DNA of 64,000 nucleotides from Plicaturopsis crispa FD-325 SS-3 (GCA_000827205.1 KN832556.1:599436-663435), one strand, 5' to 3'; positions 22,886 through 34,324 are shown, numbered from the stretch's first letter. The notes: a model not told the origin generated them from the letters alone. Program-made: numbers and translations.

Positions 22886-24178
22886 TTATGGCGTGTAGAT
22901 GCGGAGTGCATTTATTTCCCAATACGCGCCTACGAAAGCTTGAGGATTGTTGTTGACATCTAAAAACGAATACAAATTCAAGCGGCAATAATATGGTTGG
23001 AGACGGGAGCTTACAGTCTGTGCAGGAGCCAGCATATCCAGACTTTGTATACGCCGACGCAGCCCAATCGCCCTGTTTTCGCAGATCAGCCAATATATAA
23101 AAATCTAGGACAAAAGAACTTGCGCAGAACGTCAAGTCAAACACGATTTGGTGGGTGTCGAAGTGGCTGCCGTATTCACAGGTATCGAGGGCAAAGTGCG
23201 CGTCGGCCGTGCCCCATGTAGGATTTGGGTGGATCTCGGCGGTGCCGTCCCGCACCGACCACGGCACCGTACTGTCGTTGCGGCCCCAGAACCACACGCT
23301 GATGCCGGTCTTTGCGGAGCGCGCCATGACGTACCAGCCTCCGCCCGCGGCGTTGAAGCTCGCACCGTACGACGCCGGTTTCGTGAAGGAGGTACCGCAG
23401 CCTTGGTTGTATGCGACAGCCGTGTTGCAGTCCGTAGACACCGTCGATCTGTGCGTGGTTCAGCAGGATGAAAGACGGGTGAAAAGGAACGGGGTGCACG
23501 TACCCGCGTTGGGCGCGTATTGGCGGCATGCTGCAGGATGGCGTGGTGTGCAGAGATGCGAGATTAGCGGTGTTTTCGTTGACGCCTTGAAAAAAGGCTC
23601 GGTTAGAGCAAGGATATTGTCGGCATCGTTTCCAAATAAAAACCTTCTATGATGTCCTTTATGAACACGATTAGCTACATCGATGGTAGTTTCATGATAA
23701 AACAAGACCCACTATTTCTCCACCGTTAGGCCACGGCCCGTTTTTGGAGAGTGTCCAAAAGGCTGGCCAGGTTCCTTTGCCCTCCGGCATGTGTGCAATA
23801 TCGAGGACGACGACTGAGTCCGCGTAGTCATTATGCGAGGTGATGCGTACACTGTCGCGGCCACGCTCTCCAGATCCGGGGTCCACGACTTTGGTAGCAT
23901 CCGCCCGCATGACGAACTTGTCATCCGCGACTGGAGATTCTGTCAGCATTGTCGCGTGGAAGAGAAGAAGATGACGAACCGAAGGTAAGGTTGCTGGCCA
24001 GGGCAGTCGATTGGTCGACGAAATTGACGTCTCCGTGTGTTGGATCCGCAAATGTTTCCCATTTCCAGCCGTCTAGAAAATCGGCGCCGACGTACGTATC
24101 AACGATGCGAAAATCCGCAGCCAGAGCTCGTGGAATGATATGGAAGAGGAAAAACAGAGCAACATAGCAGGGACACAT
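22886..24178 (-). CDS. GH16 endo-1,3(4)-beta-glucanase (laminarinase type), secreted
   Basis: Seven exons encode 256 residues: 23980-24178, 23713-23930, 23644-23656, 23504-23585, 23124-23448, 23015-23072 and 22886-22959. A signal peptide starts MCPCYVALFFLFHIIPRALA. The mature part has FRIVDTYVGADFLDGWKWET, DSVVVLDIAHMPEG and TWPAFWTLSKNGPWPNGGEI, and the catalytic motif EIDIIEGVN is assembled across three exons. Later come STDCNTAVAYNQGCG, GGWYVMARSAKTGISVWFW and HQIVFDLTFCGDW. Both catalytic glutamates and the Asp between them are present. The family cleaves beta-1,3/1,6- and mixed-link glucans in plant or fungal walls. The 13-nt exon 3 encodes the DIIE part. The intron at 23073-23123 starts with GC (GCAAGT) rather than GT. 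I recall the Phanerochaete laminarinase as about 300 residues, so this is slightly short. Confidence 0.93.
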
Positions 24179-24822
24179 CGTCGGTAGCTTGGGATGCTAC
24201 GAGGGGACGAAAAGGAGTGGAGACGACAACGGCCGACTAGTAGTCAACGCATTGCACGGGCACCCAAGGAGTCTGTCAGTAGGAGGCTGACGCGTAAGTT
24301 ATCACAGCTTGTCTGTGAGATGGGATATTCAAGTCTCACCTTTATTTCATTGTCGACTGCCAGACCATAGACTGTGTGCTAGTACTGGAGCAACCGGTCG
24401 ACGTCTCAATGGTGCTGCCACGCCAGTCGCCCTGTCATACAACCAGTCAATTCTCCATCTGAAAAAGAAACACGACACGCTACATAGTCAGTGGCAGATA
24501 ACAGCCTGAGGGCCCACTAAGACCAGGGTTCGCAGGCTCATTTCTGTTCTAAGCGCTACCTAACCGCCTTCCTAGTTGAACACAGCAGCTGCGTTGAGAC
24601 ATCTGCAAATAATGCGCTAAGCATGGCCGTCGCTGTCGCCGTCGGTGAAGAGGAGCAGACAACAAGAAACCAAGACGAAATTTGGTGACAATTTGTGGCG
24701 CTCTGGCCACCCACGCTCGCGTGATCGCGTCGCGCAAGTTGAACCAAAGTTCAAAGTGCTCCTTGCTCCGAACGACCACAAACATCGTCAAGACCGCTAC
24801 AGCGGACGGCGACAACGACGCA
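24179..24822. other. divergent intergenic region
   Basis: It separates the starts of the GH16 gene (minus) and the RHAMM-like gene (plus), so it holds both promoters. No gene or repeat was recognised. Confidence 0.45.
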
Positions 24823-27301
24823 ATGTTTCCCAGAGGACCCAGGTTTAATCCTCCAAAAAGTGCGCATGTCGTGATGGCACCTGCTCGCGGCTAACGAACG
24901 ACTGCCACAGTTCCCGACGTACCAGGACCGAATACTTACAACCTCGATGCAGGTAAGGCAGGTAACCGCGTAGCACGACATAAGTGACTTGACGCAGGCC
25001 TTACGACTACAGAATCACAACTAGACGCGTACAAGCGGGGCGCGTTCCTCGAGAAGACGGATCGGTTCTCAAAGGAGAAGGCCTCTGATGTACCAGGCAA
25101 GTACGCTGCGCGTACAGCGACGAGTGCATTTGCTCATTCTGCTATCTCCCAGGTCCCGGTGCATATAATATCGACGCGAAAGGCCCCGCTAAATCGAAAC
25201 CTCCCGCGCAGTCCCAGTCATCTCACCTCGCAGTTCTGCAGCGTAAACTCGAAGATTTGGAAAAGCTACATATCGACGGAAAGAAATCGGTGTGTCCTAT
25301 CACTCTACCGTTCACGCCATGTCGACTAACTTGAACACCGGGAAGCACGCAGCCGAGGTCGACCGCCTTAAGACGGACCTCGCGCGCGCACACAAGTCGG
25401 CCGCGGACCAGTCCGAGCGGCTCGAAAAGATGAAGAAGCAGAACGACGCCCTCGACGTGCGGATACAGGAGTGCAAAAAGGCCGCGCTCGCCGACCAGGC
25501 GGAGGCCAAGGATCTGCGCGTCAAGCTCCGCATGTCCGAGCACGAGCGCACGCAGCTGGCTGCGAAGCACGGAGAGGCCGGGGACGCGAAAAAGGCACTT
25601 CAGGCCGCGGAGTCTCGCCGGAAAGACGAAGTGCGTGAGCGTGACAGGAGAATCGCGGATTTGGAGAAGGCGTTGGCCGGGGAGACGAGGCGACGAGAGG
25701 CGGCGGAGGCGAAGATGCAAGAGGCAAAGGCAAAGGCGGAAGGGGACGCAGAGACCGCACAGGCGTTGCGGACGCAACTGAGCACGGCGAAGGACGAGGC
25801 CCGACGTGCACAGGAGTCGCTGCGGGCGCTCGAAGACGATGCTTCGTCCTCGGAAGACGCACTCGTTCAACAGCTCCAGCAGCACCAAATGGTCTTGGCG
25901 CGTGTCGCCCAGGACTACGGCCGCCTCGCCGCGCACGCCGTCCCCGCACCCGCTCACGCCGATCTCAAGCACGCCCATGCCGCGCTGCAGATCAAGACCG
26001 CGCGCCTCGAACGGAAACTCGCCAATGCGGAGGGCCAAGTGATCGAGCTGGCGCACCTTGTCCGGCACACGACAGACGACAACGCGCTACTCGCCACACG
26101 GCTGCGTGATGCCGAGGACGAAGCGGCCTCGTACTTCCAGGCCCTCAAGGACCACCGAGCCATACCGACCGCCACGGACGACAACGATGTCTTCGCAGCG
26201 GCGGCCACCGTCGAGCGGCACATCCTCGACGCGGAAAAAACCGTGCGGGATGACAGAGCACGCCAAGTGGAGCTCCTGGGCGAGTGGTACCGCTTGCAAT
26301 GCGGTGAGCTGCTGTTTGCTGCGTCGGTGCTGGACAAGGCGTGGAGTGCGGAGAAGGCGCTCGTACAGCGCCACGCTGCCGATCTTGCGGAGGCCGCTAC
26401 GATGCGCGACGCATTCAAGACGCAGCTCGACGATATGCGCGGGCAACTCGATGCGATGCGCAAGCAGCTGGAGGACGTGCGCGGGCAGCACGAGAATGCG
26501 CAGCGCGAGCTCGTCGCCGCCACCGCTGCGTGCGAGGAGGAAAAGGCCGTGCGCGCAGCCAAAGTCGGCGCCGCGCAGACCGAGATGCGCGAGCAGGCTG
26601 CCCAGCGACTTTCGGCAGCTGCGCAGAAGAGCAAGATGGCCGAAGAGGCCCTGCGTGCGGAGGTTGAGCAGTACGTCATCCCTCCTTCGACCACACACGG
26701 AGTTGAGAGGCTGGCTGACATGGTGTGAACAGACTCACGGCAGAGCTCACGGACGCCGAGCGTTTCCAGGAGGCGTACTACAGCCTGTCCGACGAGGTCA
26801 GCGCGCTGCTCGCTCGCAACGCACTCGCGGAGGGCGAGGCTGAGCGGCTGAGCACGTTCAACGCGGAGATCCTGGGGCACCACAACCCTGCGCAGAGGAT
26901 CGTGTACGTCGATCGCGTCAGGCGCGAGCTGGCGGAGATGAAGCAGGTGCGTTCCCGTCATCATTGCGTGGAGTGCGTGAGTGAGTGTGTACTCACTGCT
27001 TGACGACGCGCAGAAGCTGCTTGTGTCGGTGCGCGCGCATGAAGCCGCTACTGCGGCGAACGACGAGCTGCGGCGTGAGCTGGAGATGTACAAGTCGGTC
27101 ATGGTGCCTGCGGAGTACAAGCCGCGGACGCACATCACGCGCGTCGGGCGAGTGCCCCTTGCGGCGCAGAGCGTGAACGTGGATGCCAAGTCGCGGAGTC
27201 TTGGCGAAGAGAACGGCAGCGGGTCCCATAAGAGAGCGCTTTCGCGGACGCCCGAGTTGGACAGCATCCCGGGAGATATGACGTTGGATGAGATACTGTG
27301 A
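24823..27301 (+). CDS. RHAMM/HMMR-like coiled-coil protein with PG-rich N-terminal repeats
   Basis: Seven exons encode 713 residues: 24823-24859, 24911-24952, 24998-25096, 25153-25289, 25346-26670, 26733-26946 and 27014-27301. The N-terminus is MFPRGPRFNPPK, followed by two Pro-Gly repeats, DVPGPNTYNLDA and DVPGPGAYNIDA, separated by YKRGAFLEKTDRFSKE. This layout matches the start of vertebrate RHAMM/HMMR and the sperm-tail PG-rich repeat. Residues about 105-600 are almost pure coiled coil. Near residue 600 comes NAEILGHHNPAQRIVYVDRV, resembling the conserved C-terminal segment of HMMR/Kif15-type proteins. HMMR acts at spindle poles and microtubules; a spindle or septum role here is inference. 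The intron at 25097-25152 uses a GC donor (GCAAGT), chosen because it restores VPGPGAYN. The acceptor of exon 5 is less certain. Confidence 0.82.
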
Positions 27302-27533
27302 TCTCGGTGCATGGTTCATGTTTCTGTACATGTCGCTTTGATGTTTTCTTGCTCGATTTGTATTTCGATACCAAGTTCGATACCCAGTATTTTTATCATT
27401 CGGCCAGCATGCGTATGATTCCAGTAATCGTTAACTTACTACTACTTAGCCTTATTCTGGCGTCTCGGAACGAGCAGTGCCTGCGCATGTCGCCTCTCCC
27501 GGATGCGTCTTATGGAGCCATCTAGTGCTGCGG

Positions 27534-28754
27534 TAGTCTCATATCCATCCTCTCATATTCCTTCCCATTCTGGGTCCCTCCCTATAAGAGTCTGGGATCC
27601 GACGAGACATCCGAAAGAGACTCCGCGTGTAGCGCCTTCCGAGTCACGTCACACTCTACTCGACAACTTTTCACTAACAAATTGCAACTTTTCGGGAATT
27701 CTGAAGACATGGTTCTGTAGCTACGGTACACCTGAGCATATCTATCGCCTCAGAATTTTAGCACGACGCTTGACGCTGTGGCAAACCAGGAAACGAGTGC
27801 AAGAGCGAATTACCAGCTGTGTTTGGTTCTGTTGTGTTTTGTGGCAAATGGATAGGCCCATCTGCGAGCAGCGGGCACACAACTTCGTCCAGAGTCGACG
27901 CAGCACAAATTCCTATTTATCTCAGCATACGAGTGATATTCCAACCAAGTTTGCTCAAGAACCGAAAAAATAGGTAGGAGTTTTGCNNNNNNNNNNNNNN
28001 NNNNNNNNNNNNNNNNNNNNNNNNNNNNNNNNNNNNNNNNNNNNNNNNNNNNNNNNNNNNNNNNNNNNNNNNNNNNNNNNNNNNNNNNNNNNNNNNNNNN
28101 NNNNNNNNNNNNNNNNNNNNNNNNNNNNNNNNNNNNNNNNNNNNNNNNNNNNNNNNNNNNNNNNNNNNNNNNNNNNNNNNNNNNNNNNNNNNNNNNNNNN
28201 NNNNNNNNNNNNNNNNNNNNNNNNNNNNNNNNNNNNNNNNNNNNNNNNNNNNNNNNNNNNNNNNNNNNNNNNNNNNNNNNNNNNNNNNNNNNNNNNNNNN
28301 NNNNNGAGCAGCGGGCACACAACTTCGTCCAGAGTCGACGCAGCACAAATTCCTATTTATCTCAGCATACGAGTGATATTCCAACCAAGTTTGCTCAAGA
28401 ACCGAAAAAATAGGTGGAGTTTTGCGACCACAACCTAGCTGTCACTCCGAATTTTGCATATAATTCGCAGACTGTTCTAAGCAGGCGGGGCAGAAATTGT
28501 CGAGGCTTTCTGAGGCTAGTGCTATAGGTTTTCTCTACAGGTTTCGAAAAAAGACCTAAGAGAAAGGAGATGATGTGGCCGAGAAAACCAGGACACCATT
28601 CCGAGAGCGACGCCGCAAAAAGTTGTCGAGTCGGATGTGACGTGACTCGGAAGGCGCTACACTCGGAGTCCCTTTCGGATGTCTCATCGGATCCCAGACC
28701 CTCTTGACAAGGGACCCAGAATGGGAAGGTTAAGAGGGTATGGGTATGAGACTA
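27534..28754. mobile_element. non-autonomous DNA transposon, copy 1 (MULE-like), interrupted by an N gap
   Basis: The ends are terminal inverted repeats of about 135-140 bp, beginning TAGTCTCATA on the left and ending with its complement on the right. A 9-bp duplication GTGCTGCGG flanks the element at 27525-27533 and 28755-28763. Long TIRs and a 9-bp target duplication fit the Mutator (MULE) superfamily, though no transposase is present to prove it. The body is non-coding apart from a roughly 150-codon chance-looking frame shared with copy 2. The known bases match copy 2 almost perfectly in inverted orientation, so transposition was recent. An N run (27987-28305) interrupts it and appears to be an artefact; the real element is probably 781 bp. 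Confidence 0.88.
27987..28305. other. assembly gap (319 N) flanked by the same sequence on both sides
   Basis: The 121 bases before the gap (27866-27986) are repeated after it (28306-28425), differing only by one extra A near the gap edge. Removing the gap and one copy gives exactly 781 bp, the length of intact copy 2, so no sequence is probably missing. Confidence 0.85.
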
Positions 28755-28763
28755 GTGCTGCGG

Positions 28764-29743
28764 TGTTTTGTAGGTGTCTTTGCTTGACTGCCTTGTTCAG
28801 CGATGCCCCCGGTGTACCCCATCGGCCGCGGACATCATACACATCCAATATTCGACGCTTACAACTCGAGGGGTCTGCTTTACCGGGACTCAACAGAGCA
28901 GTATATTTTCCAACGAGCGATCGTTAACCAATGCTCAGTAATGTCGTCTGCGTGTCATTAAGAATTCTGTTGAAGAACGGTATCATCCAAGGATTACAAT
29001 CGTTTCATATCCGTCCATCACGGTAAGTATGTACGCCAAAGAGCGGAATGCTAGCCTAGAGTTGACACTTTTGCATGGCTCTGAGAGCGCTCTTGATAGC
29101 GAGCAGAAAACGCGACGATAACATCTATGAACGCGCCGGAAGGAAGCGCTTTTTGGATGCAATAAGAAACGCGCTTGAATGCATGCGGTATAGGTAGGTA
29201 CGCGGGCAATGGAAATAGGTGTGGATAAATAATAATCGATTATGCGGTCGTCGCGGTTCGTAACCAATGTCGTGAATGTGCGAGCGAAAGAGAACGAGGG
29301 CAGCCATGAGACCAAGAGAAGGAAGGAGAAGCAGAAACGAAAACCAGGCCGAGCGGATGGGGGGAGGGAGAGCGAATAGAATGGACGGCCACTGAGTCTG
29401 AAGGGCGCGACGCGACGTGTAAACAGGGATGAGATACAGTAGACCTTCCTGACGGGGCGGTTTCACGGGGCGGACACGACATGGGCTGCGGGGGAGAGGG
29501 CATAAAATTCGCAAAGGAGGGTGAGGACGACTGGATGCGTACAATGAGGTTCCGGAAAGCAAACAAGCGGCGGCGGCGTGGAGTGACGTGGGTGGAAAGG
29601 GGGACTGGGGTTGCGGGGGGGGTATAGCGAGAACTGTATGTACCGATGAAGGGAACTAACGAGATGGACGGACGGAGGGATGGTTGAACGGGTGTGAAGA
29701 CGATCTCAACGTGACGGCTCCGACGCAGACCTGCCTGATAAAA
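28764..29743. other. intergenic between transposon copy 1 and the phosphatase gene
   Basis: About 980 bases, including the 3' side of the minus-strand phosphatase gene and G-rich stretches near 29330-29480 and 29580-29620. No gene was recognised. Confidence 0.45.
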
Positions 29744-31545
29744 TTATATGCCGCCGTCGAGGACACCGCGGACGTCCTCCACGGGCGCGAGGTCCGCGAG
29801 GAAGGGGCACAGGTCCGTGAGCTCGGTGTCGTGCGGGTCGTTGAACCACGAGGACACGGGCACGGCGTTGTTCGGGTGGAAGATGTACGACGCGGGCGAG
29901 TTGTCGAGGATGATCGTGTCGGCGATGGGCCGGCCGAGCTGCGAGAGGTCCTGTGGGCGGTGTCAGTCAGCGGGTGATAATGCTAACGCTAGGGGTAAAG
30001 AGAGGTGCAGCGTAGGGAGGAGCGTACCTTGACATAGTTCCCCTTGTGGTTGTAGCAGCTTTCTCGGAAGAGGCGGTGCGAGACGACTTGGTGGATGTCG
30101 AGCTTGTCGAGCACGGGGTCGGCGTACTGCGAAGACGCGTGAGTACGTGTACCATATTGCAAAAGGTCGGGGGCTCACCTTGCTCAAGCTGGCGGTGAAC
30201 ACTACGACCTCGTATATCTCACCCATTTTCTTCAGAAAGTTGTCGACGCCTGGCCGCTTGATGACGTAGACGTTGTGCCACTGGTATTCGATCTCAACGG
30301 GCACGACGTAGTCGGCTTGTTGTATGGACTGTGCCGCGCCATCAGTCATAGCACCAACTCGGAAGCTCGAAGCGCACCTTGAAACTACTGTGCACGAGCG
30401 TCTCGTCGAGGTCGAGCACAAGGCATTTCCGCCCGGCGTGTTGCGGGGCGAGTGGCGGGAGTAAAGGCCGCGGCGTGCCGTCCTGAAAACGACATCAGTA
30501 CACAGGCGCCGCAAAGAGCGAGCACACTCACAGGGCCAATAGGAATGCCCGCACCGCCGTTCAGCAGCAGCCGGTCCTCGTCGTCCTCAACGTCGTCCAT
30601 CGGGTTGCTCTCCTCCACATCGTCTTCCTCCGTAAAACTGCTCGTCCGATCCGACTCGTCCCCGGAGTCGCGCGAGGACGTGCGCAGATGCTCCTGCGAG
30701 ACGTCCGTCGACCCGGGCGGCTGCACCGCGCCGGACGTCAGGCCCTCCGTCTCCTCCTTGGGCAGCAGCTTTGAGGGCGAGGGCGTCGGGATCACGTCCT
30801 CCACGGGCGCGACGGGCGGCACCTCGAGCGTCGGGGCCTGCGCAGGTGCGTCCACGGACGTCGACGCCTCCGGTGCGGGGGCCTCCTGCACGGGCGCGGG
30901 CTGGGCTGCCTCCGCGTCGGCGTCTTTCGCGCCCTTTTCGCGCAGGGCGAGCGACGAGCCGGGGTCGGACGCGGCGTCGTCGAGGTCGGGGGTGTGGCCT
31001 GCGGGGTGCACGCAGGGGATGAGGCGGCGGAGGACCTTGTGCACGAAGGACTCTCTGGAGTGGGCGCTGCTGGGCGGCTTGGACTTGGGCTGTGAGACGA
31101 CGGTGGCGGACTTGTCGGTGGACGCGCTGAGCGCTGCCTCGGAGGCGGAGGACTTGTTTCCTTTGCGCCGGGCCTTGTGGGTCTGTGCGCTGGCCGTCAG
31201 GGAGCCCTTGTCCTTGTCTTTATCGGCGTCGTCTGCTACTGGCGCAGAGGTCGACGCGGGCGCCTCTGTCGACGCCGGTTTGGACTCGGAGGAAGAAGTA
31301 GGGACCTGCCCTGGCTCGACACTTTGCGCGGACTCTACTCTCGCAACGCCATTCCCGTCCCCGTTCGACTGCGGCGCTATCTCTGCGACGGTTGCGCCGT
31401 TTGAAATGGGAGAAACATGGGTATTTTGGTCTTGAGGCTGCTTGCCCTTGGAGGACTTGCGTCTTGCGTTAGAAAAGAGGCTGGACAGTTTATTTGAGCG
31501 TTGTACCTGGATGGGGGTGTCTGAGGAGGAGGACTGGGCGGCCAT
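29744..31545 (-). CDS. PSR1/CTD-small-phosphatase-type HAD phosphatase
   Basis: Five exons (30532-31545, 30378-30482, 30179-30328, 30028-30126 and 29744-29950) encode 524 residues, and all introns are in phase. Residues 1-340 are Ser/Pro/Ala-rich and acidic, with a basic RKSSKGKQ region near residue 30. The phosphatase domain is C-terminal: [16 protein letters not shown] with the DxDxT nucleophile, [44 protein letters not shown] and [15 protein letters not shown]. The layout matches yeast Psr1/Psr2, plasma-membrane phosphatases in sodium and general stress responses (with Whi2), rather than Nem1, which carries membrane helices. It sits between two inverted transposon copies, but its own sequence looks intact. 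Confidence 0.92.
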
Positions 31546-33393
31546 TGGAGCAGGCGAAGCAGACAGACAGGGTATTTTGAAGCGAAACGGTCTGCAACGC
31601 GGAGGCAGAAGAAAAGGATGCGTCGACAGAAATCTCGCACAATTCTCGCAGAGTCCGCTTTCCCACGCTTAGCTTTTACTTACGTTTTCTGCATCTAGTG
31701 AACACGAGGCCTATGTCCGAGACACGCCTGGTATCCTCGAGGCAGACACAATATTATACAGTGCGTAGGATACATGAGGCACGGTATGGTAGGGTAGAGA
31801 GAGCGCTCCGAGTAAACGCGTCACTCGATGAGATGACCGACCGACGGATCGTGAAATGACTGTATTCGCATGTCAAATAGGGCTCGATGCATTGCTCGCA
31901 ATGAAGTGGCAACTTGCAAGTTGAGGCGTATGCCGAGAATGTGCGAGGTCATTGATGAGGGCGGCCGTACAGGAAAGCGGCGAGTCGTGTCAGAGAGAAA
32001 GGGCTATACGATTCCCATCTCAAGTACTGCACAAAAAACACACGACTCACCATGCTTGCGTGCAGTTTTATCGCAAAGGGGGAGGAGACGGCAATTGACC
32101 TCTACAAACAGGGCCTCTCGCAATGCCTAGCAACTGGAGTCTGGCATCCTGCATCTGTCCTGCATCACATACCTTGTTTACAAACTGTCAAGCTTCAAGG
32201 TCACTCACCACTGAAAAATCGTCGTGTACCATCCGCAAATTTTGAACTCCGCGAGCACGGAAAATGCCGTTCCTACTTGCTGCAGCGCCGCTTTCCCACT
32301 TCACCGCTACTTATCATGATCCAGTGTTCAACGTTGAACGTTGAACGTTCATCTTGAAGCCTAACACTGCAAGCCACTTATCAACGATGTTGGACTAGTG
32401 TCCGATGCCTTGCTACAGCTGGACGATACATTGGCAACACCGTCCCCAGGCTTCACCTCTAAGCTTGCTCTTTACGCGTCGTCGACTTTACGACGCACGC
32501 GAATGTATGGCATCTGGTGCAGGCGTACGCACAGTCCGCAGGTATGCGAATATCTACACGCTTACGAGGTTTGTACTAACGACGCGATCAGCCTATGTCA
32601 AGTGTAGATGTAGCTTGCAGGCCGACAACGATAAAATCGACGTCATGCAGCGACAATTTCCAGCGGTTTACAGTGCTATGGCACAGGTCGTTGCACGGTC
32701 CGAACTTCGCGACTGATGCGACACCTCTCATTTGAGAGAACCAATATGTGCTATACGGCAACACCAAAAGCGAAAAGGTGCCCCGCGTGTCTAGAAGGTG
32801 AGTCAATTGCACACCAGTTTTGATGCACGGTGATGCTTGCCTTCGATTTTTTCCCTCCCTGAAAGTGGCACGCACGCCCACACTACTGGGATCCACGCTC
32901 GTGTTGGTCTGTGGAATCTGTGACAGCTGGCAGTGGCGCGCGTCGAGGGCGTAATGCATATTGCTTGCGCAATCAAGTCCGAGTCAAGTCGACGGTCCAC
33001 TCTTCAAGTTGGTCCACTCTTCAAGTTGGTCCACTCACATGTTGGTGCACCGCGAAAATATAACCCGGTTAACGTTACAACTCGAAAGGTATAAACACGC
33101 CGCATGCGTATCATGTACTTGCTCGCGTAGATGATTACTGAATCCATCTTGCATCACCTCAAACTCGTCTCGGATCCAGGCCTCCCGCGCTAGCGGTGAA
33201 GCTACCGCTCGTTGGCCATATATATCAAATATCTACCAGTCCATATTTCAAGTTGTGTTGACTTCAGCAAGTCATCGATCATCGCTACAACAAAGCCGGT
33301 AAACAAGGTCCCTGCCGGCATAGCTCGTCCCTACCTCTCTCTCGTTCTGCAAAGACATGCAATAATAGAGTGCATTTACGAGTCGTGAAAAGA
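31546..33393. other. intergenic between the phosphatase gene and transposon copy 2
   Basis: About 1.85 kb without a supported gene. It contains the phosphatase promoter, a short GTTGAAC-type repeat near 32325-32352, and the 17-bp tandem repeat annotated separately. Open frames around 31870-32960 are short and domain-free. Confidence 0.45.
32994..33050 (+). repeat. 17-bp tandem repeat
   Basis: The unit GGTCCACTCTTCAAGTT is present in two perfect copies (32994-33010 and 33011-33027), followed by a partial diverged third copy. Confidence 0.9.
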
Positions 33394-34174
33394 TAGTCTC
33401 ATACCCATACCCTCTTAACCTTCCCATTCTGGGTCCCTTGTCAAGAGGGTCTGGGATCCGATGAGACATCCGAAAGGGACTCCGAGTGTAGCGCCTTCCG
33501 AGTCACGTCACATCCGACTCGACAACTTTTTGCGGCGTCGCTCTCGGAATGGTGTCCTGGTTTTCTCGGCCACATCATCTCCTTTCTCTTAGGTCTTTTT
33601 TCGAAACCTGTAGAGAAAACCTATAGCACTAGCCTCAGAAAGCCTCGACAATTTCTGCCCCGCCTGCTTAGAACAGTCTGCGAATTATATGCAAAATTCG
33701 GAGTGACAGCTAGGTTGTGGTCGCAAAACTCCACCTATTTTTTCGGTTCTTGAGCAAACTTGGTTGGAATATCACTCGTATGCTGAGATAAATAGGAATT
33801 TGTGCTGCGTCGACTCTGGACGAAGTTGTGTGCCCGCTGCTCGCAGATGGGCCTATCCATTTGCCACAAAACACAACAGAACCAAACACAGCTGGTAATT
33901 CGCTCTTGCACTCGTTTCCTGGTTTGCCACAGCGTCAAGCGTCGTGCTAAAATTCTGAGGCGATAGATATGCTCAGGTGTACCGTAGCTACAGAACCATG
34001 TCTTCAGAATTCCCGAAAAGTTGCAATTTGTTAGTGAAAAGTTGTCGAGTAGAGTGTGACGTGACTCGGAAGGCGCTACACGCGGAGTCTCTTTCGGATG
34101 TCTCGTCGGATCCCAGACTCTTATAGGGAGGGACCCAGAATGGGAAGGAATATGAGAGGATGGATATGAGACTA
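33394..34174. mobile_element. non-autonomous DNA transposon, copy 2 (MULE-like), intact
   Basis: This is the complete 781-bp element, inverted relative to copy 1. Both ends start TAGTCTCATA, and the TIRs extend about 135-140 bp, with substitutions between the two arms. A perfect 9-bp duplication GTGAAAAGA flanks it at 33385-33393 and 34175-34183. No transposase is encoded, so it must be mobilised in trans. Its right end lies 150 bp upstream of the bZIP start codon, so it sits in that gene's promoter or 5' UTR. Confidence 0.93.
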
Positions 34175-34324
34175 GTGAAAAGACTTGGGCGGACATGGTG
34201 GTTGCAGAGATGCCGTCGGGACCCGGAAGCGAGCGCCTACAATTTCGAGGCGGCGGATGGCATCGTGGGAAAACGCTCCTTTGTCAGCTTCCTCTTAGTC
34301 AGATCTTTGCCCGCCTGCGAAATA

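Noticed and set aside
25954-27312. 452-codon minus-strand frame opposite the coiled-coil gene
   Set aside because: It is a Ser/Ala/Arg-rich shadow of the Glu/Ala/Lys coiled-coil coding sequence.
27535-27973. A roughly 150-codon open frame inside transposon copy 1, repeated in copy 2, as a transposon protein
   Set aside because: It spans the TIR, has no transposase or DNA-binding motif, and is identical in both copies only because the copies are nearly identical.
27987-28438. Open frames running through the N gap
   Set aside because: They consist mostly of undetermined residues and are artefacts of translating N.
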